A stretch of DNA of 64,000 bases from Circinella minor (taxonomy: Eukaryota; Mucoromycota; Mucoromycetes; Mucorales; Lichtheimiaceae), in contig JAEPRB010000018.1 of NCBI GenBank assembly GCA_016758965.1, forward strand, positions 248,001 to 312,000, given 5' to 3'. Below the pieces are notes generated by a model. It saw nothing but the letters and a program-made list of their open reading frames with translations. It was not told the origin of the DNA and did no database searches. The position numbers were made by a program, and so were the translations under genes. Of the stretch, positions 32,501 to 47,829 are shown in pieces. Numbering within the stretch: position 1 is the stretch's first letter; each line of letters begins with the position of its first letter.

Positions 32501-34822
32501 TTCATCAGCTACAATGTTACCATTTAAAACAACGGCATCCACAGGTGTTGTTTTGCCTTCAGCTACTTCAAATACGTCACCAGGAACTAGGTCAGAAGTA
32601 GATTTTGTTTCCCAATTACCATCTCGAAAAATATTTACATCATCTGTAAATTCTGCCATTTTTTTGATACGATGTTCAGATCGTAATCGAACAAATACTT
32701 TAACCATAGCAGAAAGTAAAATAACGGCTGTATCAGCAATACCCACTTGCCCTATATATATATATATTGTTTTGTTCGTACATTAGTTTTTTTTTCTTTT
32801 TACTCTTTTCATTCTATATATACTGATTTCAGAAATAATAATAATAAAAGACTTACAGTAAGCAAAATAATAAAAAAGCCAAAGCACCGTAAATTGATAA
32901 ATATAAAAAAAGGAAGAAAATTCACGTAATATAGCCATCAAAACATTAGGTACATAAACTTCAATAAAATTTGGACCCACTAATTCTTCACGTTTAGCAG
33001 CTTCTTCATTGGTTAAACCATTTTTTTGTTGTGCTAATTCAGCATTGGTACCACCCAAATCAAATTCATGCGGTGTAAAAAGTTGAGTTTCGGGATGATA
33101 GACATAACGTGTACATTGATACACAAAAAATTTGGTACCTGTACGTGTTTTTTGTAAAGGTGAAGTATTAACAACAACATCAAGACCCATGATTTTTTTA
33201 CCCCATTGTTCTAATCTTCGAACAGAACGCATAATAAAATCTTCTGCTTCTAAAAAGATCATTGCTGATATATAAAATAAATAAGCGAAACATCAGTTGT
33301 CTTATATAGATATCTTTTTTTTTTTTTTTTTTTACTTACCAGGTTCATCCTTTTCAACTTGTACATATTGACCTTCAGAATAACTACATTGAATACGGAA
33401 AAAATTAGGTAATCGATGTTGAAACATGACTAAAGCAGCAAACCATCCAAAAAAGATATACCACATGGCGATAAAAATACTATTGAATAAAATGATTAAC
33501 TTTTACTAAAGTCATTTTTCTATATAAATATGTATATATATATATATATATATATATTATTTACCTTGCTTGAACAGTTTGATTTCCTCTAAACAAAAGG
33601 TATTCTGTATAATAATCTTCTGTCATCATAATCATATAAGCAATCATACCAAAAGTTTGAATGATATATAAAAAGAAAATAAACATGCCAATCCAATCAC
33701 GTTTATATGCTTTAATAATCATTTTTTCTTCAGGTTCCAGAGAAGTTAAATACGAAGATGTATCATCATCATCTAAAATCTATAAAAAAAAAAGCAATAG
33801 GTTATTTGTTACATATATATATATATAGACATTTAGTATATATTAAGGAGAAAACCACACATCTTAAAAGTACAAAAAGCACTGATAGTTTGTAAATAAG
33901 AAATATTGAGTTTTTTTTTACCGCTTTAGATGGATTTTCACTAGAGACTCTCTTTTCCTCCTCTGAATCAACATCTTCATATTCTTTTTGAATATTTTGA
34001 GACGTAGTTATCCGATTAAATTTCATTTTAATAACCTAAAAAAAAAAAATCCATATTATTTCACAGTCAGATACAAAAAAAAAAAAAAAAAAAAAAAAAG
34101 TCATTTATATGTTGATCATTAACACACACACCTTTTCTCTGAATCGTTTATAAAGAGTCCAACCAATTAATGAAACGAGACAAGATCCATAAAATGTATA
34201 TAAAGCAATAAATGCAGGTTCATGATATGTCAATGAACCATAATCAGGCGTAGGACATTCTCCCCACATAATAGATGAAGGGTTTGAATTCCAAGCGGGA
34301 ACCGTATCAGGAACTCCAATTTTATTAGCACATGCTTGCATGGTCTGTGCTTCCATATTGGATGCATTAAAATTTGGAATATCGACTGTTTCACCTCCAT
34401 GACATGGATACAAATTACCTTGAATGGGAGGTGCACCTGGACATGAACAAGCAGAAACTAAATTTTGAGAACATTCTGTTTGACAAGAGCCATCCACACA
34501 ATAAGTTAATCCATTAGCACAACTTGGACGATATTGAGTTGGACAGTTTTGAATATCTCGTACACAAAGTTTAGAACATTGATATGCGTTATATGTTGGT
34601 AATGGACATGGTTCACCGTTTCTTTGGTAACCGTTGACTTTTTTTTTTTTTATGTTAATATAATATTAATTTTAGTTTTATTTTTTTATCATACTATATC
34701 AATAATAATAATAATATCGACTCATGTTTACCTTTATTAAATGCGGGTGTAGCATGTATACTGAATGGAAACCAAGAAAAAACTATTAATATAAATAGTT
34801 TTAATGGTGATAGTTTCCTCAT
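29551..34822 (-). CDS. P5-like P-type ATPase with secreted-type Cys-rich N-terminus
   Basis: This is a P-type cation/polyamine-pump family ATPase. Eleven exons: 34822-34732, 34637-34132, 34035-33922, 33779-33565, 33479-33340, 33264-32857, 32751-32041, 31920-31343, 31228-30499, 30395-30132 and 30059-29551, giving 1421 aa. A signal peptide (about 1-25) is followed by a Cys-rich domain (about 31-165) and a membrane segment (about 172-192). The ATPase core has TGE in DESSLTGEPLPIRKF (about 579) and the phosphorylation motif FCFDKTGTLTREG (Asp about 745). It also has MTGDGGNDCGALRAAHVG (about 1104), whose NDCGALRAAH form is typical of P5 pumps. The M4 site reads VSPLLPAALVVGQ, where P5B pumps have PPALPAA. 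Yeast Ypk9/ATP13A2-like lysosomal transport is the nearest known role. Substrate and exact subgroup are inference. Confidence 0.9.
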
Positions 34823-35022
34823 TCTTTTTTCGTTTTTTTTTTCGAATAGTATTAAAAACGAAGAGTAAAACAAATAAAAAAAAAGGACGGTAATAAAATT
34901 AGAAAAGTTATTGGATGTCCTTCTCTTTAACCCTTGTTTCAAACAAAGAAAAAAAAAAGGATAAAAAAAAAAAAAATTGTAGGTAAATCTATTTAACCTT
35001 TTTCTCAACCCCCATGAAATAA

Positions 35023-35036
35023 GTTATCATGGAAAC
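35023..35036. promoter_or_regulatory. X-box-like site GTTATCATGGAAAC
   Basis: Near-palindrome matching the RFX X-box (GTTRCCATRGYAAC) at most positions. It lies about 200 bp upstream of the P5-like ATPase start. Inference from sequence. Confidence 0.4.
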
Positions 35037-35094
35037 TAATAAATCAGCCCTTGTTATTAAATAATTGACTTGCTATATAAGCAGCAAAAAAGTA

Positions 35095-35108
35095 TGTAGC
35101 ATAGCAAC
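35095..35108. promoter_or_regulatory. X-box-like site TGTAGCATAGCAAC
   Basis: A second site about 60 bp from the first, sharing the CATAGCAAC half found upstream of THG1 and at 19062-19075. Confidence 0.4.
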
Positions 35109-35725
35109 CAAAGAAATAGTAATGTCTGACCATAATTGTTAGAGTTATCAACCCAATTTTTTTTTTTAATAGACATGTATTTTTTTTTTCAATCAATGAT
35201 ATCCGTAAGACAGTTCCATCTTGTATATATATATATATAAGACATAACAAGAAAAAAAGAATAATAATAATACGGGTTATATATATGTAGAAAAAAACAA
35301 GATTGTACCTTGTTGATAGAAGAATTTTATCGAACTTCTTGTAAAACGCTTAGAAGAAAATGCATTTTTTGCTTATACAAAAAAAAGAGCGGGCTTTCTC
35401 AATTATTTCTTGTTACCCAAAAAAGTTGACTTAAAAAAAAAAATATTCATTTTCTCTCCTCTTTCCCTTTTTTCTTTTACCAGTTGTACATATATTTATA
35501 ATTCATTTGGAATCATAAGGGACCAACAAAAAAAAAAAAAAAGTAGTAGCTTTATATCTATTCGCGTATTTTTTTCCCTTTCATTCTATATCTATATATA
35601 CCAATCTTTGTGTGTGTGTGTTTTCTTCTCTGTTTATGTATAAATCCAATTGATTGATTCTTTTACATATATTCTCAAAAAAAAAAACAATCTCAACAAA
35701 AAAATAAAATAAAAGAGAAACGAAA

Positions 35726-38700
35726 ATGGAATTGGAACAATTGCAAGAGTTCGATCAAGAAGTACTTGCTCATCCAGCTAATGCTCAATCCTATGCAACC
35801 AATCAATTCTTGGAAGCTCTTTCTCAATTAATTAGTATTGACGCGGAAACAGAAGACGAATTAAAAAACGTCAAAGATGCATTAAGAGCATTTGCAACTG
35901 TATTACCTCATGTGTTTAAGACTGTGTAAGTTATATTTCTATTTTGTTATATATATAAGCATTTATTATTACAGAGAATAAAAAAAAAAAAAAGAGATAC
36001 TTATTATTATTAATTTTTTAGGTGTCAAAATGAGGCTGAAACGCGTATGTGGGAAACTACAACAAAGTTAACAGATTTAATTGAAACAAAACTTGTTGAA
36101 CATATAAATCCTGGTATTCGTATCAATGCTTTTAAATGTTTACAAATTTTAATTCGACTTTATTCGAAACCAAATGATCCAAATAAAAAGGTAAATGAAA
36201 GGAAAATAAACAAAATTTGACATATTTTTAATTATAGTTATTAAATGATATAATGATATGTGTGTGTGTGTGGGGGGCGTTTGGGGGGGGGGAATAATTA
36301 TTATTCTTCTTTAGGGGGATTTTTCATTAACTTCAGTTCGGCAAAATCATCGATTATTGGATATTACACAATTGGAAGAAAAAGGACAAGCTTATTTACG
36401 CGTTTTTCTTGATTTATTAAAAAGTAATCAGTAAGTTTATAACCCATTTGTCCTTTTACTATTATTATCGTAAAAAAAAAAAAAAGAAGAAGGTAAGAAG
36501 AAAGGTTTATTAAGCTGGGAGTGGTAATTGAATGGGGGGGTTTTTTTTGCGTCTTTTAGATCAAGTGCAATTATTACAGCTGTTGTCAATTGTTTGGTAC
36601 CTATTGTAAAAAGACGATCTCAATTCCGTCAACAAATTATTGAAGGATTTGTAAATGTTTCAAAGTCACCCCCATCTGATTTATCCCCAGTACAAAAACG
36701 ATGTATTGAAAAAATTATCAAGATTGCTTTAACTACATTGATCCGGTATACTATTGAGAGGAGGAAGGGAATAGGAAGAGGGGGGAAAAGAAGGAGAATA
36801 TGTTTGTTACTGTGCTTATGAACTCATATGGTATATTTTCTATTTTTTCCATTGTTTCATCAGTACAGAATCATTAGCATCCTATCGCAACGAATTTATC
36901 TCGGCTTTTTCATCTGTAGGTGGAAATCCAGCAATATTTCAATCACGACAACAACGAGAACGAGAACGTGAAAGAAGAGATGAAGAGAAACGATCAAAAA
37001 GACATTTAGGAAATGCATTTACAGAACATATTGAAAAACGTACAAAATTGTCTCATCATGGTAATACACCACCACAAAAAGCCAAAAACACTCCTCCTCC
37101 TCCACAACCACAACAACAACAACCACAACAACAACGACCTTCAACAACAGTACCACCAGTACAATCATCATTTCCTAATGGACGTAGTCCTCTGGCGAAT
37201 TTTGATATTACAACGTTACCATTAAATATTGTTATTGAAATTTGTTTGGCTGTGCTTCAAAGTGTTCCAGAACAAACAATTCGTGAAAAGATCAATATGG
37301 TAAATTATTTGGGAAGAAAAGAATGGAGATTAGGAATGAAAGGGATTATATACTCGAGGGATAATGTAAACTAATAATTTATTTATGATTATATATAGTT
37401 ACCACCAGGTGGATTAGTCATGCCAAATAATAAGCAACCACAACAACCTTTGATACCATCAACATTACCTCCATCTTCTCTTCCTACAACGATACATACA
37501 AATACAAATGCTGGATCTGTTCCTGTTTCTGGTAATATGCCACCATTTTCTCAGCAACCTGCAGTAGCATCTTCATCATCATCAGCTCCACCCGTATCTC
37601 TACCCTCATCTTCAAAAAAACATGATCTTGATCAACAACAAAAATCAAATGAACGTGAAACAAAACGACCCAAACTTGAATCACCAGCATCTACACCTGA
37701 TACCAAAATTACGAGCACTATTACTAAATCACGTGTTCCATTAGCAAGTGTTCAAGAACGTGCATCCCAATCATTGAAAATGCAACCTTATGAATTAGCA
37801 GCACCTAAAACACCTGCTCGAGATCAACAATTGGAATTATTGAAAATGTCACTTCAACGTATATTTGATGCAGAAGATTATTTACAACCTAAAGGAAATG
37901 AATCAACACATGGTCGTCCATCTAGTAGTAATTCTTTACAATCTTCTGCTGCTGTTACTGCTGCTGCTGCTGTAGCACGACGATCTGCATCCGATCAACC
38001 TTTTAAAACATTATGGTCACTTTTAATAGCAAAATTAGTTACATTGGGTACAGCTTATGATGTTCCTAATGATAATAATAATAATAATCAACAACAAGAA
38101 GAGGAAGATGATACAAAAATAACAAATATGACCAAGTCTAATATGGATGATTCGAATCCAAATAATTTAAAAGAAATGTTGATTGATTTTGTTGTTGCTG
38201 ATCTTTCATCAAGGTAAAAAAAGAAAAAAGGGCCTACATTTCTTCTCCATTTTTTTTTTACATATATATTATATTTGTATTGCTTTAAACTAAAAAAAAG
38301 AAACCTTTTTCATTTATTATTATTATTATTATTAGACATGAACTTGCATTAGAATGGCTTCATCAAGAATTCCTTCTTGATACTGCTCAAAAACGTCAAG
38401 ATCCAAATAATTATAAACCTACTTATTTCAAATGGCTTCAATTATTATTACAAAAGGGTATTTCTACTTTAGAAGCCAAAGACAAAACATTAACCAAGCT
38501 CATGCTGGATGCACCTTCTTTAAATTCTGAATCCATTGATTTAATAAGAAGATATATGCGTGAAGATCCTACACGTTTTGTTTCTTGTGTATCTACATTA
38601 CGTGATTTGGTATCGAATCGACCTCCTATACGTGAAATTTGTTTAAATGTTTTACTTGATTATTGTATTAATCCAGACGTCAAGATGCGTTCTACAAGTA

Positions 38701-39007
38701 TTGTTGCAGTGAAAAAATGGGTTCCAGACCATCAAGATATTGCTCCGAAAGTGGAAAGTTTTGCTATTCAAGCATTACACACTTTAACTCAACCTACTAT
38801 TCCTGATGATGATAATATGGATAATGATGAAAATGGTGATACGAAAATGAAAGATAATAATAATAAAGAAAGTGAGAAAGAAGAAGAAGAAAAAGAAAAT
38901 GATTCGAAGACAAAAGAACAAGAAGTAGTAAGACATGCTGAATTGTTTTTTGCTCTTTGTGCTAGAAAGAATGAATTATTAGATGAGTAAGTTTCTTTAC
39001 ATGTGGG

Positions 39008-39050
<43 letters not shown>

Positions 39051-40767
39051 GGTTAAAAAAAGAAAACTGATATTTAATAACATATATTATTTAGATTGTT
39101 TAATGTATATATTCATGCATCTGAACAAGTACAGCGTTTTATTCGAAAACATATATTTAATTTGATTAAATCCATTGGTATGAATTCAACTAAATTACTC
39201 GATACCATTCGTCATTTTCCTCCAGGAGGTGAAACACTTGTTATTCGTATTCTTGTTACACTTTGTGATACAGGTAAAAAAAAAAAAAAAAGAAAGAAAA
39301 AAAAATCAATTTTTTTTGGGTGGTAACTTTTGTATTACAATTGAACCTTTTATATAAAAGAGATGAGCGAGAGAGTAGGCATATACGTGTGTGGAATAAT
39401 GTGATTAAGACAAGGTTTGACGGCGCGGGTAGTTAGCAGATGATGATATTTTTTGAAAACACTAATTTTTTATTATTTATTGTAGTACGACCAACGCCAG
39501 AGCTTGTGTCAGCTGTAAAATCAGTTTATCAAGAACGAAATCTTGATGCCAAATTTCTTATTCCTATCGTTTCCGGTCTTGGAAAGGTAATAAAGTTTCT
39601 AACTTAATACATGTAATTTTTTTTATAAAAAAAAAAAAAAACTTTTACTCATTCTTAATTAATTTATTTAGGAGGATCTTCGTCATAACCTTTCAAAGAT
39701 TGTTCAATTACTTAATAATTCAGAAGCTCAACGTTCAGTAGTCAAAACAGTATTCTCACGCATTGTATCTAGTAGTGCAACAGTGGCTGCGCCAATGACA
39801 CCCACAGAATTATTACTTGCATTACATGAAATGGAAGAAAATGTACCATTATCTAAAGCCGCTGAAGGTATTATCATCTATATGTTGTTTGACAACAAGA
39901 AATGATTTTACATGATTTGTTATATTATATTAATATAGGAATTGTCCATGACAACTAATAAATTCTATGTTTCTATAGCAATAAGTGTATGTTTCCAAAT
40001 GCCAGATACATTTGAAGCAAAACATGTATCCGCAGCTTTACGCCATCTTTCTGAACAACCCAAAATCCCATTATTACTTATGGTTACTGTAAGTTTTTTT
40101 TTTTTTCTTTTTTCTTCTTTTTTGGGTAAATCAAAGTAATGTGATCAATCGTCATCTTATATTACCGCATAAGCCCAAATGATCGTCAAAAAAAAATATA
40201 TGCACGAAACAAATATCTATTCATGCACATACATTCTTACATTATATTATATATATATATGGTTATTGGCTCGTGATAATTGAAAAAAAAAATCTTTATT
40301 TTTTTTATAGATGATTCGAACTGTTGCTGTATATAAAAGTTTAGTACAGTTTATTCTTCAATTATTAGAAAAATTGACAAAGAAAAAAGTTTGGACATAT
40401 CCTAAATTATGGGATGGATTTGTTAAATGTATTGAGGTAAGAAATAATAACAAAGTTTATATAAATATATAAATATATAAATTGTGTACTTAAGATATTA
40501 TATCGCGTTCCACAGAAAACACAACCCGAGTCAGTCAAGATGGTGGCAAATTTACCACAAGCACAACTTAAAGATATTTTATTAAGGATACCAAGTATTC
40601 AATCACCGCTACGTGAACATGCTGAACGAAATCAGCAGGTTAAAGTACTTGTATTAATGAATGAAATGGGGTTAATTCATGATGAAGAAGAAGAAGAAGA
40701 AGAAGAAAACAAACAAGTGAAAAAACAACAAAATAATATTACTCATCATCAAGAAAAAGATGAATAA
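35726..40767 (+). CDS. Symplekin / Pta1-like mRNA 3'-end processing scaffold
   Basis: This scaffold protein of the cleavage/polyadenylation (CPF/CPSF) machinery binds Ssu72 and CPSF subunits through HEAT-like repeats. Thirteen exons: 35726-35925, 36022-36190, 36315-36430, 36560-36745, 36864-37299, 37399-38213, 38336-38986, 39095-39273, 39486-39586, 39672-39867, 39979-40088, 40311-40436 and 40516-40767, giving 1178 aa. The N-terminal HEAT region reads AFKCLQILIRLYSK and VVNCLVPIVKRRSQFR. A Gln/Pro/Ser-rich central linker with poly-Gln follows. The C-terminal symplekin region has TPTELLLALHEMEENVPL, AISVCFQMPDTFEAKHVSAA, QFILQLLEKLTKKKVWTYPK and LWDGFVKCIEKTQPESV. The exon 11 acceptor at 39978 was chosen because the earlier AG (39940) would bring a stop. 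Confidence 0.94.
39011..39047 (+). repeat. (AG)n microsatellite in symplekin intron 7
   Basis: A run of about eighteen AG units lies inside the intron between exons 7 and 8. Confidence 0.9.
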
Positions 40768-40865
40768 AAGACTAATAGTAATAGTTAATAATATTAATAT
40801 TAATAAATATTACAACTATTCATATTATTATACTTTTTCTTTTCAAAAAAAAAAAAAAAGTATAT

Positions 40866-40897
<32 letters not shown>

Positions 40898-41425
40898 TCT
40901 ATATAGAATCAATTTATATTTATTTATTTTAATTATCATTACGTATTCAATTATGATAGATAGAAGTGAAAAAAAAAACAATGAGGGAAGAAATATAATA
41001 TTAATAAAAAAACAATTATTTGGTTGTTTTATACTTAGATTACAATGAAGTAATAGAACAACGATAATTTCTATCATTAGAATATATTATCTTACACAGT
41101 AAAAAAAAATATACTATTACTTATTCCCCACTCCCCTCCCCCCCCCTTTTTTTTATATAACTCGATGTGGTACAATACATACACACATATATATATATAT
41201 GTGTGTATATATACAGCACACATACACAACACACACCAGTAAAGAGAGGAACTAATAGTAGTTCACTTTCTTTTTTTTTTTTTTTTTTTTTCTTTCTCTC
41301 TCTCTTTTTTTTTTACTTTTTTTATTTTTTCCCTCCTTTTTTTTTTTTTTTTTTTTTAAACTTTTAAAAACATAATACAATCGTCTCTTTTGTTTATTAC
41401 ACACATAACAACTATATAACTATAA
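40768..41425. other. Intergenic: symplekin 3' side to Rho GTPase promoter
   Basis: No gene was recognised. It contains a (CA)n run (40868-40897), TA/TG tracts (41180-41215) and T-runs (41272-41357) before the Rho start. Confidence 0.7.
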
Positions 41426-42515
41426 ATGACTCGGGTAAATTCTCTTCAATACTCATTTCATTTCATGTTTTTTTTTCCTTAATACAGTTGAGACTAATAA
41501 TAATAAATAGGTTGCTCGAAAAAAGCTTGTTGTTGTCGGTGACGGTGGTTGTGGAAAGGCAAGTATATATATATATATATATATATACCTTTTCTTTACT
41601 TTTTAAAAAAAGAAAAAGCTAACATTACAAAAACTTATTTCTAAAGACCAGTTTATTGGTAGTATATCAAAACGGTGCCTTTCCAGAGGTAAGTTATAAC
41701 TGGGGGAAAAAAAAAGAATGTTAAAGAAACTAAGAAGACATAAATGGGTGGACACCCCCTTAAAAAAGAAAAGGAAGACGAGGGGAGGGAAAGTGCCCTG
41801 AGAGGAGTAAAGAAGGGACTATTGTTATTATTGATGGATTAAAAAAAAATAATAATTTTAATAGAGATATGTACCAACTGTTTTCGAAAATTATATTGCA
41901 AATGTTCATTTGGATAATAGAGTTGTTGAATTAGCATTATGGGATACAGCAGGTCAAGAAGATTATGATCGATTACGTCCATTATCTTATCCTGAAACCA
42001 ATGTCATTTTAATTTGTTTTGCTATTGATCAACCTACTTCATTTAAAAATGTTCAAGATAGGGTAAAGTATTGATGGAAGGAGAGGAAAAGGAAAAGTTT
42101 ATCTTGTGAAATCTAATATATATATATATATATATATATCTTTTTTTGTATGTGATTAGTGGCTACCTGAAGTAACTCATTTTTGTGAAAATGTTCCTAA
42201 ATTGTTAGTCGGAACAAAAATTGATTTAAGAGATAATAAAGCAAGAATTGCTCATTTAAATGCATTGGGACAACGTTTAATCACTTTTGAAGAGGTAAAA
42301 ATAGGAATGGATTATATATATATATATATATATATTAGTGATATACTAATAATAATTTATAGGGAGATCGTCTTGCAAAAGAAATATCTGCAAGATATTA
42401 TGAATGTAGTGCAATGCGAAATCAATATGTAAGCGATGTTATTGAAGCAGCTACAAGAACTGCTATGTCTGGTGGTATGATGCGTTTACAAAAGAAATTA
42501 TGTAAAATTCTATAA
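41426..42515 (+). CDS. Rho-family small GTPase (CaaX, geranylgeranyl type)
   Basis: This is a membrane-tethered molecular switch for actin and cell-wall polarity. Six exons, 41426-41434 (9 nt), 41511-41558, 41647-41688, 41865-42062, 42160-42294 and 42363-42515, give 194 aa. The P-loop is GDGGCGKTS, with the exon 2/3 junction falling exactly between K and T. The effector loop YVPTVFENY, the switch [19 protein letters not shown], the guanine motif VGTKIDLRD and YYECSAM are all intact. The C-terminus CKIL is a CaaX box ending in Leu, favouring geranylgeranylation. Intron 2 uses a GC donor (GCAAGT at 41559) instead of GT. The P-loop has Gly where Rho1 has Ala (GDGACGKT). The TKID form suggests a Rho3/Rho-like rather than Rho1 member, which is tentative. 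Confidence 0.96.
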
Positions 42516-43069
42516 TACACATACTTTTATATATCTTTATTCTATCCCTAAAAAAAAAAAAAGACCTTATTTCAACAACAAGAACAACAATTCAAGCTTA
42601 TTATTACAACCAAATTTATCAAGTAACTTTTATATAAAATCCAATAATATTTATTCAACATCAAAAATATTTTGGATTTCATATAAAGAAAAACTTACTT
42701 TTTATTATTATTATTATTATTATATGAAATGTAGTATCCTTTGTATTCCCCTTACCCCACCCACCACTTCCACCTCAACTCTTACTACATTACTTACCCA
42801 AACTTATCTTTTTTTTTTTTTTTTATTTTGATACCGAAAAAAAAACATCCACATTTCGTGACTTGATTTGATATTCTTTTCTTTCTCTATTTCATATAGT
42901 ATATATATATATATATATATAGTATACATATTACACTTCTCTCCTCTTCAAATTACACTTTTCCTTTTTTTTTTTTCTTAAAGAACACAATCCATTCACC
43001 CACTCATATATAACACAGCAACAAATAGCATTTGTATTAAAAATATATTTATATTTATAATATTTTATT
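42516..43069. other. Intergenic: Rho GTPase to Pop3-like gene
   Basis: AT-rich with a TA tract (42899-42920) and T-runs. No gene was recognised. Confidence 0.7.
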
Positions 43070-44043
43070 ATGACATCAGTTCATTCAGGTGGTAGCATTC
43101 GAAATGATGCTCAAGCAAAAAGAAAAGTTTTTAAAAATGTATTGGATTCTCCTTTTGTAATGAAATGGTAATTTCTTTTTTTTTTTTTTTAATCGATCGA
43201 TTAAATTTTGATTTAGTTTAAAGTATTAATATTATTGACGTTTTACATGTTTTCATACTATTGTCACACAGGCCTGCGATACCCAATGAAGTGGGTCAAT
43301 CAGTTTTAACGCATCTCATAACGTATGTTAACTTTTGAGTTGAATAATGGATAAAAAGTGTCTATAACAGAAAAGGAAAAACTCATATTTACTCATATAT
43401 AACATTTAGACTTCTTGAACCTATTGGAACGATTCGACGTGAAAATATTAAAAAGAAAAAGAAAGAAGAAAAACAAACTTCTTCTTATCCAGAAATATAT
43501 AAACGATTACGAACAGGCAATAATACAATTACAGAATTACTTGAAAAAATAATTCAAGATAAAGAACAAGATCATCCTGATCGATGGACAATATTTGTTT
43601 GTAAACGTGATATTCAACCTACTCAATTATGTAATCATTTATTACCCATGTGTACTATGGCAAAAACAAAATTAGTACCATTACCAGAAGGTTCAGTTGT
43701 TAAAATTGGTCAAGCTCTTCATATTCCACGTGTGTCAGTACTTGCATTACAAATAAAAGAAGATAATGGAGATAATAAAGAAGAGGAACGTTTACGATTA
43801 GCTGTTGAAGAAGTACCAAATCTTCCTCAAACACAGTGGTTAGATGATGCAACATCATCTAAAGGAACTTATCAACCTACAAATGTTAAAGTAATACAGA
43901 CAACAGCACCTATTAAGCAACCTAAAAAACAACCACAACCACAGCAACAGCAGCAACAAAAGCAACAAAAACAACAAAAACGTCAACAAGATCAATCAAA
44001 TAATAATAATGACAATCAACCAAATAAAAAGATAAAACGATGA
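43070..44043 (+). CDS. RNase P/MRP subunit Pop3-like (L7Ae-type) protein
   Basis: This is a probable protein subunit of the nuclear RNase P and RNase MRP ribonucleoproteins, which mature tRNA and rRNA. Three exons, 43070-43167, 43272-43322 and 43410-44043, give 260 aa. The conserved N-terminal block reads KRKVFKNVLDSPFVMKWP, then VLTHLITLLEPIGTIR, the pattern of fungal Pop3 and related Rpp38-like proteins. An L7Ae-like core follows, with WTIFVCKRDIQPTQLCNHL, LVPLPEGSVVKIGQALHIPR and VSVLALQI. The C-terminus is a Lys/Gln/Asn-rich tail ending in KKIKR, probably nuclear-localising. The assignment rests on motif memory. Another L7Ae-fold snoRNP protein is possible but fits less well. Confidence 0.8.
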
Positions 44044-44224
44044 TGAATTATATAATAAAGACCATAATAACAATGAATGGTGCTGTTAATGATATATATA
44101 TATATATATTTGTTTTATAAAAAAAAAAAAGGAAAATATGTAAACAATGCCAAAATAGAAAAGTTGAAAAAAGAGATTGAAATGATAATATATTAGATTT
44201 CTTTCTTTCTTTTTTTTTTTATAT

Positions 44225-46824
<2,600 letters not shown>

Positions 46825-47829
46825 TTTATAAAAAAAAAAAAAAAAAAAAAAGAAAAGACAACAAATATACACGCACGAAGAAAAAAAAAGGGAGAATGAG
46901 GTTGAGGAAGGAGGAGGGGGAGGGAGAAGCTCTTGAAAGAAAGAAAGAAAAAAAAATGCAAATAATTTAATCACGAACGAATTTTTGTTTAAAAAAGTCA
47001 CCCTTTTTTACTATTAATGGAAATAATAATAATCTTTTCATTTCAGACAAAACAATCATTTCTACGTTATAAGATGGATAATCATTATGATGTAAAACTT
47101 TTATTATTATTATTGAAGAATAAGAAAAGGGGTGTGTGTGTGTGTAATACTAACGTATCAATTTATCATGGTATCAATATCGTGATGATGGAAAAAAAAA
47201 AAAAGTAAATTAACACTGCATTAAGTATAATAATGATCTTCCATCTCTTTTTTTTGTTTCATAAATATAAAACTTGCGATTTTTTTTTAACTAATAGTTA
47301 AATGAATGAATGAATATAACCACATCTTTTAATAATTATAATTGAATTAAAACCTACTTGGCTAACATTATAAGTATTTTTATCATTATATCTTCCCAGT
47401 ATATGAAAATTAACTTTACCCTCTCTCTCTTTTATAATACTTTTTTTTTATCGGTTAAATAATTTACGCGTTTCAAACATTGTAATATTATTATTATTCT
47501 CCTAGCATAACCTGTTTCAAAAAAAAATTAACTTACTAAATAAATAATTCGATACATCTTTTTTTTTTAAAAAAAAAAAAAAAGAAAATATATATGAATA
47601 TATTATGAAATAAATTGAATATGATGGAAAAAGCAATTAAGTTTTTAAACGGATGAATTATTTAGATAAAAGGTGAGAGTAGCCATATATATATAAAAAG
47701 CCCCGAGTAGTAATGCATGGTTGAGTTTTTTTTTTTTACAAAAACTACAACCTCCCTGTAATATTCTTATAAAAAGTAGTTTTTTTTTTTTTTTTTGTCA
47801 AGTCTTTTATTATTATTATTTATAAAATA
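46825..47829. other. Divergent intergenic: SRPK and membrane protein
   Basis: No gene was recognised; short ORFs are A/T-run translations. A TATA-like stretch (about 47683-47698) lies some 140 bp upstream of the membrane-protein start, followed by T-runs. Confidence 0.6.

Larger units (their letters stand above)
34823..35725. other. Divergent promoter region: P5-like ATPase and symplekin
   Basis: No gene was recognised. Two X-box-like sites lie within about 290 bp of the ATPase start. A- and T-runs, a TA tract (35224-35239) and a GT run (35610-35620) follow before symplekin. Confidence 0.6.

Noticed and set aside
39941..39978. Earlier acceptor for symplekin exon 11 (AG at 39940)
   Set aside because: Using it brings an in-frame stop within seven codons; the AG at 39978 keeps the conserved AISVCFQMPDTFE frame.
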